Of a DNA stretch of 64,000 nt, positions 36,524 through 46,768 are shown piece after piece; the stretch's first letter is position 1; every line of letters starts with the position of its first letter. Location: positions 62,001 to 126,000 of the forward strand of contig CAMYAB010000001.1 in NCBI GenBank assembly GCA_947253625.1, written 5' to 3'. Source of the DNA: an uncultured Porphyromonadaceae bacterium. Lineage in GTDB: Bacteria; Bacteroidota; Bacteroidia; Bacteroidales; Porphyromonadaceae. A model generated the notes under the pieces. The model was given only the letters and a program-made list of their open reading frames with translations. It ran no database searches and had not been told where the DNA came from. Both the position numbers and the translations under genes were made by a program.

Positions 36524-37891
36524 ATGAAAAAGAAGCTTTTACTTTCTGTTGCTGCCTCTGTAGTGGGGATAGTCTCTTATGCTCAGACAGGGGTGCAAAG
36601 TAACACGCCATATGGTGTCGGAAAAGACAGCATTGACTGCGTGAGAAATATTACGTTCTACAAGACTTATGCCAAAAGTGGTAGCTACGCTGATGCCTAC
36701 ACTTTTTGGAAAAAGGTCTTTGACAACTGCCCCGCCGCCTCAAAGGACACTTATATAATTGGTGCTGATATTCTGAAGAAGAACATTGAAAACGCAGAAA
36801 CCCCTGAGAAGAAGGAGCAGTTCAAAAAAGAACTGATGCAAATGTATGATACCCGCTTGAAGTATTTTGGAAATGATCCGGAGTATGGGGTGGACTATGT
36901 CATGGGAAGTAAAATAGCGGATTATATCAACTACTTCGGAGATGCAGTAGACTATGGTATGATATATGATCAGCTAAAGCCTATTGTTGCGGAGAAAAAA
37001 GCCAAAACGGATCCCTTGGCACTATATTATTATCTGTATTCGTCGCTAGTAAAGATGTCGCATGATCCATCCCACAAAGAGCAGTATGTGAAGGATCATT
37101 TCATGGTTGATGGTTATTATGCAGATGAGATAGCCTTGGCAAAGGCTGAGGGAGATGAATCCAAGGTTGAGTATTACGAGCAGTTCAAGGAATCCGGTGA
37201 GTCGGCTTTTGCTGCAAGTGGTGCTGCAGATTGCAAGACAATGGAGCGTATTTATGCCCCTCAGATAGAGGAGAAAAAAGGCGACAAGGAGTTTTTGTCC
37301 ACAATAGTAGCTCTACTTCAGAGTGTCCGCTGTACCGAGAGTCCAATCTATTTTGCGGCATCGGAACACTTGTACAACATTGAGCCAAGTGCCAAGGCTG
37401 CACTAGGTATTGCTACCAAGGCCTATCGTGACAAACAGTATGATCGTGCAGAGAAGTTTTTCAAAGAAGCTGTCTCAATGAGTGATGACAGCAATGAGAA
37501 AGGCGAAGTGTACTACATGTTGGCGGTGATGTGTTATGATCGTGGACAGTTTGCACAAGCACGTACGTATGCCAATTCGGCAATGAGTAACAAAAAGGGA
37601 TTTGGCGCGCCAATGCTTCTCATTGCATCAATGTATGCGTCCAGCGCTCGAAATATTTATCCTGATGATCCGATTCGTCAACGCATAGTGTACTGTTTGG
37701 TTGTTGATAAGGCAACACAAGCGAAAGCTATGGACTCTTCTATCACTGCTGAAGCGAACCGTCTGATAGGGCAATATAGCCAGCACTATCCATCCAAGGA
37801 AGATGTCTTCATGCACCCCGACCTGAATGCAGGTGACTCTTTTACGGTAGGAGGTTGGATCGGAGAAACAACCACGATAAGAACAAAGTAA
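36524..37891 (+). CDS. Secreted TPR-repeat protein
   Basis: 455 residues with a clear signal peptide (MKKKLLLSVAASVVGIVSYAQT, cut after Ala). Tetratricopeptide-like helices occur at about 45-65, where the spacing YKTYAKSGSYADAYTFWKKV is seen, and at 290-370, with KAYRDKQYDRAEKFFKEAVSM and VYYMLAVMCYDRGQFAQARTYANSAM. It is likely a periplasmic scaffold. In Bacteroidales this gene stands between a FadL-like barrel gene and lptC, as here; a link to envelope assembly is inferred from that. Confidence 0.8.
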   Translation: MKKKLLLSVAASVVGIVSYAQTGVQSNTPYGVGKDSIDCVRNITFYKTYAKSGSYADAYTFWKKVFDNCPAASKDTYIIGADILKKNIENAETPEKKEQFKKELMQMYDTRLKYFGNDPEYGVDYVMGSKIADYINYFGDAVDYGMIYDQLKPIVAEKKAKTDPLALYYYLYSSLVKMSHDPSHKEQYVKDHFMVDGYYADEIALAKAEGDESKVEYYEQFKESGESAFAASGAADCKTMERIYAPQIEEKKGDKEFLSTIVALLQSVRCTESPIYFAASEHLYNIEPSAKAALGIATKAYRDKQYDRAEKFFKEAVSMSDDSNEKGEVYYMLAVMCYDRGQFAQARTYANSAMSNKKGFGAPMLLIASMYASSARNIYPDDPIRQRIVYCLVVDKATQAKAMDSSITAEANRLIGQYSQHYPSKEDVFMHPDLNAGDSFTVGGWIGETTTIRTK

Positions 37892-37900
37892 ATCAATACT

Positions 37901-38641
37901 TTGGAAGACGGCCGATCGGTCATAAAGTTTGACTCCAGAACAAAGAAGCTTGTACACCCCAGCCTATGGTGGTGTGCATGCTTCTTTGTTTACTTTTTGG
38001 TGAGTGTTACTGCATGTGGTCCCAAGCGGAGTGACCTCCTTGATGGAGGGACTGACACCCTCGCATTCACGACTATGACGGAAAATGTATATACGTTGAT
38101 TTCTGATAGTGGTATTACTAAATACAAACTTCAAACCAAAGTTTGGTACACATTTGATGCTCCTGAGAGCAAATGGTATTTTCCTGAAGGACTGTATGTA
38201 GAGCAGTTTGATACACTATTCAATATTGAGGCATCAATTCAAGCAGACACAGCATATTATTACCAAGATAAAAACCTATGGGAACTCAAAGGAAACGTGA
38301 AACTACTCAACAGAGAGGGACAACGTTTTTTTGCGAAGACCTTGTTTTGGGATGAAAAGGATGAGGATGTGTATTCACACGACTCGGTACGTATTGAACG
38401 ACCGGGCGGTGAGTTTTTGACGAGTAAGTATGGGTTCAAGAGTAATCAAAGTATGACCCGATACGAGCTTTATTCGTCTAGTGGCCACTTGGATGTTGAG
38501 GATAAGCCTGTAGCACGTGTTGATAGTGTTGCCACAGATGAGTGGGAGAAGAAAAATCCACCTCAGAAACAAAATGTACCTGATACGGTGGTCAAGGATG
38601 TAGCCGTAAAGGGTAGGGTGATCAATCACACTGAAAAATAG
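37901..38641 (+). CDS. lptC: LPS-export protein LptC-like lipoprotein
   Basis: 246 residues. A hydrophobic segment WWCACFFVYFLVSVTACG gives either a membrane anchor or a lipobox ending at Cys (VTAC). The LptC fold follows, with repeated short strands (TKYKLQTKVWYTFDAPE ... GLYVEQFDTLFNIEASIQADTAYYYQDKNLWELKGNVKL) and the DSVRIERPG strand. LptC passes LPS from LptFG to LptA in the periplasm. No ATG exists before the hydrophobic segment: the start is TTG at 37901, 9 bp after the TPR stop. It shares an operon with the TPR and CNNM genes. Confidence 0.82.
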   Translation: MEDGRSVIKFDSRTKKLVHPSLWWCACFFVYFLVSVTACGPKRSDLLDGGTDTLAFTTMTENVYTLISDSGITKYKLQTKVWYTFDAPESKWYFPEGLYVEQFDTLFNIEASIQADTAYYYQDKNLWELKGNVKLLNREGQRFFAKTLFWDEKDEDVYSHDSVRIERPGGEFLTSKYGFKSNQSMTRYELYSSSGHLDVEDKPVARVDSVATDEWEKKNPPQKQNVPDTVVKDVAVKGRVINHTEK

Positions 38642-38648
38642 AAGACGA

Positions 38649-39917
38649 ATGATTTACGTTTTTATTCTTCTGACGTTACTTCTGTCCGCTTTCTTTAGCT
38701 CAAGTGAGATTGCGTTTTTATCTGCAGATCGGCTTAAGGTGGAGTTGGACAAGGCCAAAGGTAAACTGATCCCCCAGATCCAAGATTTTTTTTACAATCG
38801 ATCAGGGAAATATATCACTACTATTCTGGTCGGAAACAATATCGTAAATGTTATTTATGGTATGCTTGTGGCAAAGGTGTTGGAAAAACCTTTGCGAACA
38901 CTGCTAGGGGGGGAGGATCTCATAATAGTTCTAGTTCAGACGTTAGTGTCGACTGCCATCATTATTGTTCTTGGCGAGTATTGCCCCAAGGCACTTGCCA
39001 AAATGAGTCCAAATGCTCAACTCCGCTTTTCATCCATTCCGTTATTTTTTTTGTATTGGTTGCTTTTGCCTATTACTTTGATTGCAAGTGGCGTTACGGC
39101 CATACTGCTCAGAGTTTTCGGCGTAAAAAACACTGATAACGGTGTTGTGCCACTTAGCAAGATAGATCTAGACTACTATATAGAAGCAAATGCGACTCCA
39201 GAAGAAACTGTGGCATCGGAAGCTAGACTACTTCAGAATGCACTTGAGTTTTCTGATCTTAAAGTAAGAGACTGCTTGATCCCCAGAAATGAAATTGCCG
39301 CCATAGAGGAGAAAGATGACATCGGGGAGTTGATTCAGCTTTTTGACAGGACAGGCTTCTCCAAGATACTGGTGTATCGTGACACGATTGATGATATTAT
39401 AGGTTATATCCACAGTATTGAGATGTTCAAATGCCATCAAGACGGTACGGATTGGCGCTCACATATAAAACAAACAATCTATATTCCTGAGTCTTTGCCG
39501 GTGGAAAAGGCCATGAAAAAGCTTTTGCAAAAAAAGAGAAATATTGCAATAGTTGTAGATGAGCTCGGAGGTACGGCTGGTATAGTGACATTGGAGGATG
39601 TGGTGGAGGAGATTTTTGGTGAAATAGAGGATGAGCATGACAATAACAAGGTTATCATGCGCAAGGATAATGATGATGAGTACTTGATCTCAGGAAGAGC
39701 AGAGGTTGATATTTTGAACGAAACATTTGACCTCCATATTCCGGAGAGTGATGAGTACAAGACCTTGGCTGGGTATATCCTCAATACTTATCAAGGGATT
39801 CCGGAACGTGGTGCGGTGATTACGCTTTCCCATGGTTTCAAAGCCAAAATACTCCGAGCAACGGAAAATAAAATAACGCTGGTGCGTTTGTTCAAAACAC
39901 CGGCTAATGCAAAATAA
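38649..39917 (+). CDS. CNNM/CorC-type transporter (DUF21-CBS-CorC_HlyC)
   Basis: 422 residues: an N-terminal DUF21 membrane domain with about four helices (residues 1-150, GNNIVNVIYGMLVAKV), paired CBS domains (about 195-330, ending GTAGIVTLEDVVEEIFGEIEDEHD), and the C-terminal CorC_HlyC domain (LISGRAEVDILNETFDL). Such proteins are linked to Mg2+ or Co2+ efflux. In Bacteroidetes the same architecture is called GldE when tied to gliding; that is not shown here. The start is 7 bp after the lptC stop. Confidence 0.88.
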   Translation: MIYVFILLTLLLSAFFSSSEIAFLSADRLKVELDKAKGKLIPQIQDFFYNRSGKYITTILVGNNIVNVIYGMLVAKVLEKPLRTLLGGEDLIIVLVQTLVSTAIIIVLGEYCPKALAKMSPNAQLRFSSIPLFFLYWLLLPITLIASGVTAILLRVFGVKNTDNGVVPLSKIDLDYYIEANATPEETVASEARLLQNALEFSDLKVRDCLIPRNEIAAIEEKDDIGELIQLFDRTGFSKILVYRDTIDDIIGYIHSIEMFKCHQDGTDWRSHIKQTIYIPESLPVEKAMKKLLQKKRNIAIVVDELGGTAGIVTLEDVVEEIFGEIEDEHDNNKVIMRKDNDDEYLISGRAEVDILNETFDLHIPESDEYKTLAGYILNTYQGIPERGAVITLSHGFKAKILRATENKITLVRLFKTPANAK

Positions 39918-39935
39918 CTCGAACAATTAAGTAGT

Positions 39936-41699
39936 ATGTACAGAACAAATACGTGCGGTGAGCTACGCATTGACAATGTCGGACAGCAAGTAACCCTGGC
40001 CGGATGGGTTCAGAAAAACAGAAAGCTAGGCGGGATGGTCTTTATAGACCTTCGGGATAGGTATGGGGTGACCCAGCTGACGTTTAGTTCAGAAAGTAAT
40101 CCCGATCTCGTTGAAACTGCCGGTCATATCGGTCGTGAATACGTAATTATGGTTACGGGAAAAGTGGTTGAACGTTCCGCCAAGAACTTTACACTGACTA
40201 CCGGTGAGATTGAGGTCGAAGTATCAGAGTTGACGATCCTAAACAAATCCCTCACTCCCCCCTTTACCATAGAGACCAACACGGATGGTGGTGATGAACT
40301 CAGGATGAAGTATAGGTACCTTGATCTTCGTCGAGAAGTTGTCCGAAAGAATCTTGAGCTTCGCCATAGAATGGCTATTCAGATCAGAAGTTTCTTGGAC
40401 AATCTCAACTTTATGGAAGTAGAGACTCCTGTCCTAATAAAGTCAACTCCGGAAGGCGCACGAGACTTTGTCGTTCCCTCAAGAATGAACCCAGGAGAGT
40501 TTTATGCCCTGCCACAGTCTCCTCAAACTTTCAAGCAATTGTTGATGGTGGCCGGTTTTGATCGATATTTTCAGATCGTCAAATGCTTTAGGGATGAAGA
40601 TCTTCGTGCGGACAGACAGCCCGAATTCACACAAATAGACTGTGAAATGAGCTTTGTGGAGCAGGAGGATGTTTTGAACATCTTTGAAAAACTAAGTAAG
40701 CATCTTTTCAAGTCTATCCTTAATATTGAGCAAAAAGAGGCCTATCCTCGTATCAGTTGGCATGACGCAATGCGACTATACGGCTCAGACAAGCCAGACA
40801 CTCGATTTGACATGAAGATCGTAGAGCTGGATGATGTCTTGAAAGGCGAAGGATTCAAGGTTTTTGATGAGGCAAAGTACATCGGTGGCCTGTGTGTGAA
40901 AGGCGGTGATAACTATTCTAGAAAGCAACTTGACGCACTGACCGATTTTGTCAAGACTCCACAAATAGGTGCAAAAGGGTTAGTGTACGTTCGTGTCAAG
41001 GAGGATGGAACATTCAAGAGCTCTATAGATAAGTTTTATTCGGCAGAAAAACTTCAGCTCCTTGCCAATAAAATGTCTGCAAAAGGGAATGACCTCATCC
41101 TTATCATAAGCGGTGACAACATCCTAAAGTGTCGTCAACAACTCGGTGCACTTAGGCTTGAGGTCGCCAAAAACGATGGACTTGTAGATCCCAGTAACTT
41201 CTCTTGCCTCTGGGTGGTAGACTTTCCTTTGTTGGAGTGGAACGAAGAGGATGGACGTTACTATGCAATGCACCATCCTTTTACCGCTCCCAAACCAGAA
41301 GATATACATCTCTTGGACTCAGACCCAGGATCGGTTCGTGCCAATGCGTACGACATGGTAGTAAATGGAGTCGAAGTCGGAGGTGGATCAATAAGGATCC
41401 ATGACAGTCAACTTCAAGAGAAAATGTTTGAGGTCCTTGGGTTTACTCCCGAAAGGGCCAAGGAACAGTTTGGTTTTCTCATGAATGCATTCCAGTACGG
41501 TGCCCCCCCTCATGGCGGTATTGCCTATGGTTTTGATAGGTGGGTATCGCTCTTTGCTGGAATTTCCAGCATTCGGGATACCATTGCATTCCCCAAAAAC
41601 AACTCCGGTCGTGATGTCATGATTGATGCCCCATCTCGCATTGACCAAGCCCAACTTGATGAGTTGTGCTTGGATGTAAAGCCAATACCTCACAATTAA
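39936..41699 (+). CDS. aspS: Aspartyl-tRNA synthetase
   Basis: 587 residues, bacterial-type AspRS: N-terminal OB-fold anticodon-binding domain (GWVQKNRKLGGMVFIDLRDRYG), class II core with motif 2 (FRDEDLRADRQPEFTQID), the GAD insertion domain (about 290-410) and motif 3 (GIAYGFDRWVSLFAG). It starts with the typical MYRTNTCGELR. It lies 18 bp after the CNNM gene. The full GAD domain shows it is the discriminating-length bacterial form. Confidence 0.97.
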   Translation: MYRTNTCGELRIDNVGQQVTLAGWVQKNRKLGGMVFIDLRDRYGVTQLTFSSESNPDLVETAGHIGREYVIMVTGKVVERSAKNFTLTTGEIEVEVSELTILNKSLTPPFTIETNTDGGDELRMKYRYLDLRREVVRKNLELRHRMAIQIRSFLDNLNFMEVETPVLIKSTPEGARDFVVPSRMNPGEFYALPQSPQTFKQLLMVAGFDRYFQIVKCFRDEDLRADRQPEFTQIDCEMSFVEQEDVLNIFEKLSKHLFKSILNIEQKEAYPRISWHDAMRLYGSDKPDTRFDMKIVELDDVLKGEGFKVFDEAKYIGGLCVKGGDNYSRKQLDALTDFVKTPQIGAKGLVYVRVKEDGTFKSSIDKFYSAEKLQLLANKMSAKGNDLILIISGDNILKCRQQLGALRLEVAKNDGLVDPSNFSCLWVVDFPLLEWNEEDGRYYAMHHPFTAPKPEDIHLLDSDPGSVRANAYDMVVNGVEVGGGSIRIHDSQLQEKMFEVLGFTPERAKEQFGFLMNAFQYGAPPHGGIAYGFDRWVSLFAGISSIRDTIAFPKNNSGRDVMIDAPSRIDQAQLDELCLDVKPIPHN

Positions 41700-41764
41700 A
41701 ATTGAACGGATACTGAAAATCAATTTGAGGTAAGCGCATTGCTTCCAGGGAAGAAAGTAAAACT

Positions 41765-44317
41765 ATGATGTACCGATCTCTTTTTGCCCGAATTTGGTTA
41801 GTGCTCCTGTTTTACTTACCTAGTACTGCACAGGTAGAGGTCCTCAGTCACTTTCAACTGCAGATGGAGGGAGCCGATGAGTCCTATGATGTGACTTTGC
41901 CGGGAACACTTCAGCAGGATCTGATAAAATATGGGATTATCCCCAATCATTTTATTGGAACGAATGAGGATAGTGTTCAGTGGGTCAGTGATAAAAATTG
42001 GCTATACAGTACTGCTTTCATAGTCGACAGCCTTGATTTTTCAACGGCTGTTGACTATCGTTTGATTATGGGAGCAGTAGACACCTATGCTGAGGTTTAT
42101 CTCAATGGCACACTCATCGCACGAGCTGATGACCAGTTTCGCAGTTATTCGATCTCTGTCGGCAAGTTCATTCTTCCCGGGAAAAATCGGCTAGTCCTAA
42201 GGATGCTCTCACCCACAAGGATTGCCCATGCCCAGTATTTGAGTGCCGGAATCAATTATCCAGCGGACAACGACAGGAGTGTCATTCACTACAGCCCTTA
42301 TGTCCGAAAAAGTCCCTATCATTTTGGCTGGGATTGGGGACCAAGGATGTTGTCTTATGGCATTGGTGAGCCTATAAGGCTTGAGCGTATCAGTGGACCT
42401 ACACTTGAAGACTGCTACGTGCGATCTATACTACACCCTGGATCGGCGACGGTTTCCGTCAGTTCCGCTACAGGATACCTCACGGAGCGTGGTGCCAAAC
42501 TAACTCTTGCCATTATCGATCCATTCCAAAACAAAGTCGATGAAACGCAAATCAACGCAACGGGCAATGACTCGGTGACTTTTGAGATTCGGAAGCCCTT
42601 TCTGTGGTACCCAAATGGTGCAGGGAGTCAAGATCGGTATCAATTGATCCGAACCATAACCTCCGAGAGCAACCATGCCACTGACACCCTTAGTTTTGGA
42701 ATACGGGAGATAAAACTGTTACAAGAAAAGGACAGTCTTGGCGAAAGCTTTACTTTTGTCGTCAATGGAAAGCCCCTGTATATAAAGGGAGCAAACTACC
42801 TACCTCACGACAGACGTTTCGGTGGGGGCGGACGGTCTTTGGAACAGCTATTCAGGGAAGATTTGCTCCCTGCCCACTTCAATATGCTCCGCGTGTGGGG
42901 CGGTGGAGATTACGAGATGGAGGAGTTTTATCGCTTGGCGGATCAGTATGGGATTCTTATTTGGCAGGATTTTCCCTTTGCATGTAGCACTTATCCCAAT
43001 GACCCTGTCTTCAGAAGCCGTGTTGCTCTAGAGGTCCGTGATCAGCTTACCCGTATTCGGAACCATCCATCCATTGCCCTCTTTTGCGGAAACAATGAAA
43101 TCCTTGAGGGGATGAATCATTGGGGCTGGCAAAAAAAGTATGGATACAGCGATAGACAGTGGAAAAAGATGACTGAAGACTACGATAGTTTCTTCCGAAA
43201 GTTCCTAAAGAATCTGGTGGAGACTTATGCCCCTCATGTCGATTACATCCACGGCTCTCCCATCTCATCCAATTGGGGACGTCCCCAGAGCCTGAGCTTC
43301 GGAGATAGCCACTACTGGGGTGTTTGGTTTGGCTCGGAGGACTTTTCCATCTTTGACACACGACATGGCCGGTTTGCCAGTGAGTTTGGATTTCAGTCAT
43401 TTCCGGAGATGAAAACCATTGAGTCCATTTTGCCAAATGGTTGCACGGATAGTCTGAGCATTGACCATCCGATACTACGCCACCGGCAGAGGTCTTTCAT
43501 CGGTAATGAAAGGATTACGGACTATATGTCTCGCACCTATCCGGTACCGAGCTCTTTTCGTGACTATGTATATGTCGGGCAGATCTTGCAAGGGCATGGC
43601 ATGGATTATGCCTTGCGTGCCATCCGAAGAGCCTATCCAGAAAACATGGGGGCACTGTATTGGCAACTCAACGATGTCTGGCCCACCGTCAGTTGGTCCA
43701 GCATAGACTATTGGGGCAACTACAAGGCGATGCACTACAAGGTATGTCGTGCGTACGCTCCAACCATAGTCGACCTCGTCCGGCAGGATGACGAGTATCG
43801 GCTTTGGTTGGTCTCGGATAGCACCTCACTCACTGGCTTCCTAGGCATCCAGCTAGATGCCTATGACTTTTGTGGGCAACTTTTGTGGACACAAGGGTAC
43901 TCTACCACTGTGACGCACACACCTTGCTCCAAGCCCGTTGCTCGAATAGCACCCGACCACTTTGCCTCTAAGCAGATGTACGTGTGCATGACGGTGACAG
44001 ACACCTCTGGACGAGTCATAGCCGAGCAAGTCTTTTATCCGGCACTCCCCAAGGAGATGCGCCTTCCCAAGTCTCAGCTTCATACCACACTTTATGCCGA
44101 GGAGGGGAGGCTCACCCTTCGGATCTCCTCACCCGTCTTGTTGAAGGATCTATTCATCGAAACCCCACACTGGCAGGGTGCCAAATACTCCGACAACTAT
44201 CTCGACATTCTTCCCGGGCAGTCATACACTATTACGATTGAGCATCCGGGCATATCTCGGGATTCATCATTCAAGGAGCTACGCTTCACCTGCCTCAATG
44301 ATATATTACTTCCATGA
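41765..44317 (+). CDS. Beta-mannosidase, glycoside hydrolase family 2
   Basis: 850 residues with a signal peptide (MMYRSLFARIWLVLLFYLPSTAQV). The order is sugar-binding domain (about 40-190, KSPYHFGWDWGPRM), immunoglobulin-like domain, and TIM barrel with the acid/base Glu in CGNNEILEG (about 445) and nucleophile Glu in ASEFGFQSFP (about 540). The GWDWGP motif is the usual mark of GH2 beta-mannosidases. It removes mannose from glycan ends in the periplasm or outside. It is the first of four genes linked by 4-bp overlaps. Confidence 0.92.
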   Translation: MMYRSLFARIWLVLLFYLPSTAQVEVLSHFQLQMEGADESYDVTLPGTLQQDLIKYGIIPNHFIGTNEDSVQWVSDKNWLYSTAFIVDSLDFSTAVDYRLIMGAVDTYAEVYLNGTLIARADDQFRSYSISVGKFILPGKNRLVLRMLSPTRIAHAQYLSAGINYPADNDRSVIHYSPYVRKSPYHFGWDWGPRMLSYGIGEPIRLERISGPTLEDCYVRSILHPGSATVSVSSATGYLTERGAKLTLAIIDPFQNKVDETQINATGNDSVTFEIRKPFLWYPNGAGSQDRYQLIRTITSESNHATDTLSFGIREIKLLQEKDSLGESFTFVVNGKPLYIKGANYLPHDRRFGGGGRSLEQLFREDLLPAHFNMLRVWGGGDYEMEEFYRLADQYGILIWQDFPFACSTYPNDPVFRSRVALEVRDQLTRIRNHPSIALFCGNNEILEGMNHWGWQKKYGYSDRQWKKMTEDYDSFFRKFLKNLVETYAPHVDYIHGSPISSNWGRPQSLSFGDSHYWGVWFGSEDFSIFDTRHGRFASEFGFQSFPEMKTIESILPNGCTDSLSIDHPILRHRQRSFIGNERITDYMSRTYPVPSSFRDYVYVGQILQGHGMDYALRAIRRAYPENMGALYWQLNDVWPTVSWSSIDYWGNYKAMHYKVCRAYAPTIVDLVRQDDEYRLWLVSDSTSLTGFLGIQLDAYDFCGQLLWTQGYSTTVTHTPCSKPVARIAPDHFASKQMYVCMTVTDTSGRVIAEQVFYPALPKEMRLPKSQLHTTLYAEEGRLTLRISSPVLLKDLFIETPHWQGAKYSDNYLDILPGQSYTITIEHPGISRDSSFKELRFTCLNDILLP

Positions 44318-45051
44318 TACTATTCGAAAATTGTGCCAATTCGCCCCAGTCCTGCATTGAGGCAGAGTCTGGCGGAGCCCATAGGATCGAGCTTTGCGCC
44401 GGCTTGCCCGAGGGGGGTACGACCCCATCGCTGGGTATGGTAAAGGTTGCACTGCGAGAGGTGGGTATACCTATCTTTCCGATCATACGCCCACGAGCCG
44501 GTGACTTTGTTTACTCCGAGTTGGAGGTCAAGCAGATGCTTAGTGACATGTACGCCTTTCGGGAGCTTGGGGTCGCCGGATTTGTTTTTGGCGCTCTCAC
44601 GGCTTCTGGCATGCTCGACTCAGAGATCAATCACCGGTTGCTTCGCGCTGCCGAGGGGCTTCCGGTTACGCTCCACAGAGCATTCGACATGTCTGCGGAC
44701 CTAGAGGTCGCACTCGAGCAGGCGATCGACCTAGGCTTTACCCGAGTCCTGACCTCCGGTGGACAACCCTCCGCACTGCTAGGCGCTGACATGATCCGCA
44801 AGCTTCGACAAAAAGCAGATGGGCGAATCATCGTCATGGCAGGCTGTGGTATCACGGCTGAAAATGCAGCAGACTTGGTGGCACGGACCGGTGTAACCGA
44901 GATCCATGGCACCCTCCAGAGCATGGTTACGAGCCCGGCCACGCATCTCTACTCCGACATCGCCCGCCCGTCTCGACCAGAGATCATACCCTGTGATTAT
45001 CCACAAACTGACGCATCCAAGGTCCAAAAACTCATCAATTCATTCAAATGA
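44314..45051 (+). CDS. cutC: CutC family protein
   Basis: 245 residues, a TIM-barrel protein of the CutC family: CANSPQSCIEAESGGAHRIELCAGLPEGGTTPS at the N-terminus, FPIIRPRAGDFVY, ALEQAIDLGFTRVLTSGGQPSALLG, and IIVMAGCGITAENAADLV. It was named for copper homeostasis, but the biochemical activity is unclear. It overlaps its neighbours by 4 bp on both sides, so expression is coupled to the mannosidase and the phosphatase. Confidence 0.92.
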   Translation: MILFENCANSPQSCIEAESGGAHRIELCAGLPEGGTTPSLGMVKVALREVGIPIFPIIRPRAGDFVYSELEVKQMLSDMYAFRELGVAGFVFGALTASGMLDSEINHRLLRAAEGLPVTLHRAFDMSADLEVALEQAIDLGFTRVLTSGGQPSALLGADMIRKLRQKADGRIIVMAGCGITAENAADLVARTGVTEIHGTLQSMVTSPATHLYSDIARPSRPEIIPCDYPQTDASKVQKLINSFK

Positions 45052-45767
45052 AATCCATTGATATCATTCTCTCTCCCGCACTTATCCCCCACTATCCACC
45101 GAACGAGGAGACTGTCTACATTATGGCTGATATTCTCCGAGCTTCCTCCACGATTGTTGCGGCTTTTGCCAATGGGGTCAAAGCCATTTACCCCATTGAG
45201 ACACTGGACGAGGCCAAAGCAAAAGCCCGAGAAGGGTACATTGTTGGTGCCGAGCGCAATGTGAAAAAGTGCGACTTTGCCACCCTGGGCAACGACCCAC
45301 TCGAGTACACAGCCGGCGCCGTATCCGGCAAGGAGATCTACTTCACCACCACCAACGGCACCAAAACCATCAATGCCTGCTTTGGAATGAAGCCGGACAC
45401 GACGGTTGTCATTGGTGCCTTTACCAATCTAGCTGCGGTGGCCGAATACTGTAGAGACAAAAACGTACTAGTTGCCGCTGCGGGTTGGGAGGGAAAGGTT
45501 TCCCTAGAGGATGCCTTGTATGGTGCCGCCTTGGCGACTGAGCTCAGAGCCTCTCACACCATTGGCTCCGATGCCCTCCGAATCGTGCTGGCAGCCTACG
45601 ATCCGAGCCGACTGCACAAGGTCCTAAAAGAGAGTGACCACTTTGCTCGACTCGTCTCAGCCGGTCACGCTCAGGCACTCGACTACTGCCTCCGACAGAG
45701 TATCTATGATGTCGTTCCCCTTACTACTCGTTTGTCCTCTGGCAAGCTAGCTATCCATCTTCCATGA
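45048..45767 (+). CDS. comB: 2-phosphosulfolactate phosphatase family (ComB)
   Basis: 239 residues with the ComB family features: an MADILRASSTIVAAFANG segment near the N-terminus, GAERNVKKCDFATLGNDPLEY, TTTNGTKTINA and VAAAGWEGKVSLEDALYGAAL. In methanogens ComB makes sulfolactate for coenzyme M. Bacteroidetes carry the family without that pathway, so the real substrate is open. It overlaps the glucosaminidase gene by 4 bp. Confidence 0.9.
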   Translation: MKSIDIILSPALIPHYPPNEETVYIMADILRASSTIVAAFANGVKAIYPIETLDEAKAKAREGYIVGAERNVKKCDFATLGNDPLEYTAGAVSGKEIYFTTTNGTKTINACFGMKPDTTVVIGAFTNLAAVAEYCRDKNVLVAAAGWEGKVSLEDALYGAALATELRASHTIGSDALRIVLAAYDPSRLHKVLKESDHFARLVSAGHAQALDYCLRQSIYDVVPLTTRLSSGKLAIHLP

Positions 45768-46768
45768 AGTACATTTGTCAAGCCATCAGCTTTTGTGCGC
45801 TATTTATTTTCCTCACCGCCTGTGGAGCGTCACAGCGCAGAGGGGGGCGTGTTTCCCCCGGTGCCCTGGGCACAGGTCGGAGTGCCTATGACGGCTACAT
45901 CCAAGCTCATGCTTCACGAGCCTTGGTCAGCCAGAGACAATTTGGAATACCCGCCAGCATTACCCTCGCCCAAGGACTCCTCGAGAGCTCGGCAGGCCGG
46001 AGCGAATTGGCACGCAAGGCCAATAACCACTTTGGGATCAAGTGTCACCGTTCCTGGACAGGTGGCAGAGCCTACCACTCCGATGATCGTCCCAACGAGT
46101 GTTTTCGTGCCTATGACACAGTCCAAGAGTCCTACGATGACCATGGCTACTTTCTTAGCTCTCAGGCGAGGTATCGGAGTCTTTTTCGCCTCGATCTCAT
46201 GGACTACAAAAGTTGGGCAATCGGACTGCAACGAGCAGGATATGCGACCGACAAGGGCTATGCCAATAAGCTGATCAAGATCATAGAGGACTATCGGCTG
46301 TATCTCATCACCGAGGGAAACCTCTCCCGCACCTACAGCTACAACGAACCCAAGCAACCACCGCGCACCGTCGACCCCAATCCCCTCAAATACGAGACCC
46401 CGGCTACCCAAGAACCGGCCGGCACCGACATTAGAGAGGTCTACATTAGCTATGGACTCTACTACACCCTTGCCAAGTCGGATGATGATCTGGCGAGCAT
46501 CGCACGAGACCTCGATCTCACAGAGCGGGTACTGGAGCGCTACAACGACTTTCCGAGAGGCTATCCACTACGATCCGGAGACATCATCTACCTCCAACCC
46601 AAGCACACCAAGGCCGAGCCCCCATACTACGAGCACGTTGTACGGGTGGGGGAGTCCATGCACACCATCGCGCAGCGGTATGGGATCCGGCTAAAGTCAC
46701 TCTATAGGCTGAATGGCCTCAACGATGACTATTACCCTGCGGAGGGAGATATTCTCCGGTTGCGTTGA
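45764..46768 (+). CDS. Glucosaminidase-domain lipoprotein with two LysM repeats
   Basis: 334 residues. A lipoprotein signal (CALFIFLTAC, Cys near 20) is followed by a GH73-type N-acetylglucosaminidase domain (about 40-185) with the catalytic-region motif AQGLLESSAGRSELARKANNHFGIKC and the YDDHGYFL segment. Two LysM domains close the chain (about 230-270 and 285-334, HVVRVGESMHTIAQRYGI). It cuts or binds peptidoglycan at the envelope. It ends the four-gene chain; no hairpin with a T-run follows directly. Confidence 0.92.
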   Translation: MKYICQAISFCALFIFLTACGASQRRGGRVSPGALGTGRSAYDGYIQAHASRALVSQRQFGIPASITLAQGLLESSAGRSELARKANNHFGIKCHRSWTGGRAYHSDDRPNECFRAYDTVQESYDDHGYFLSSQARYRSLFRLDLMDYKSWAIGLQRAGYATDKGYANKLIKIIEDYRLYLITEGNLSRTYSYNEPKQPPRTVDPNPLKYETPATQEPAGTDIREVYISYGLYYTLAKSDDDLASIARDLDLTERVLERYNDFPRGYPLRSGDIIYLQPKHTKAEPPYYEHVVRVGESMHTIAQRYGIRLKSLYRLNGLNDDYYPAEGDILRLR

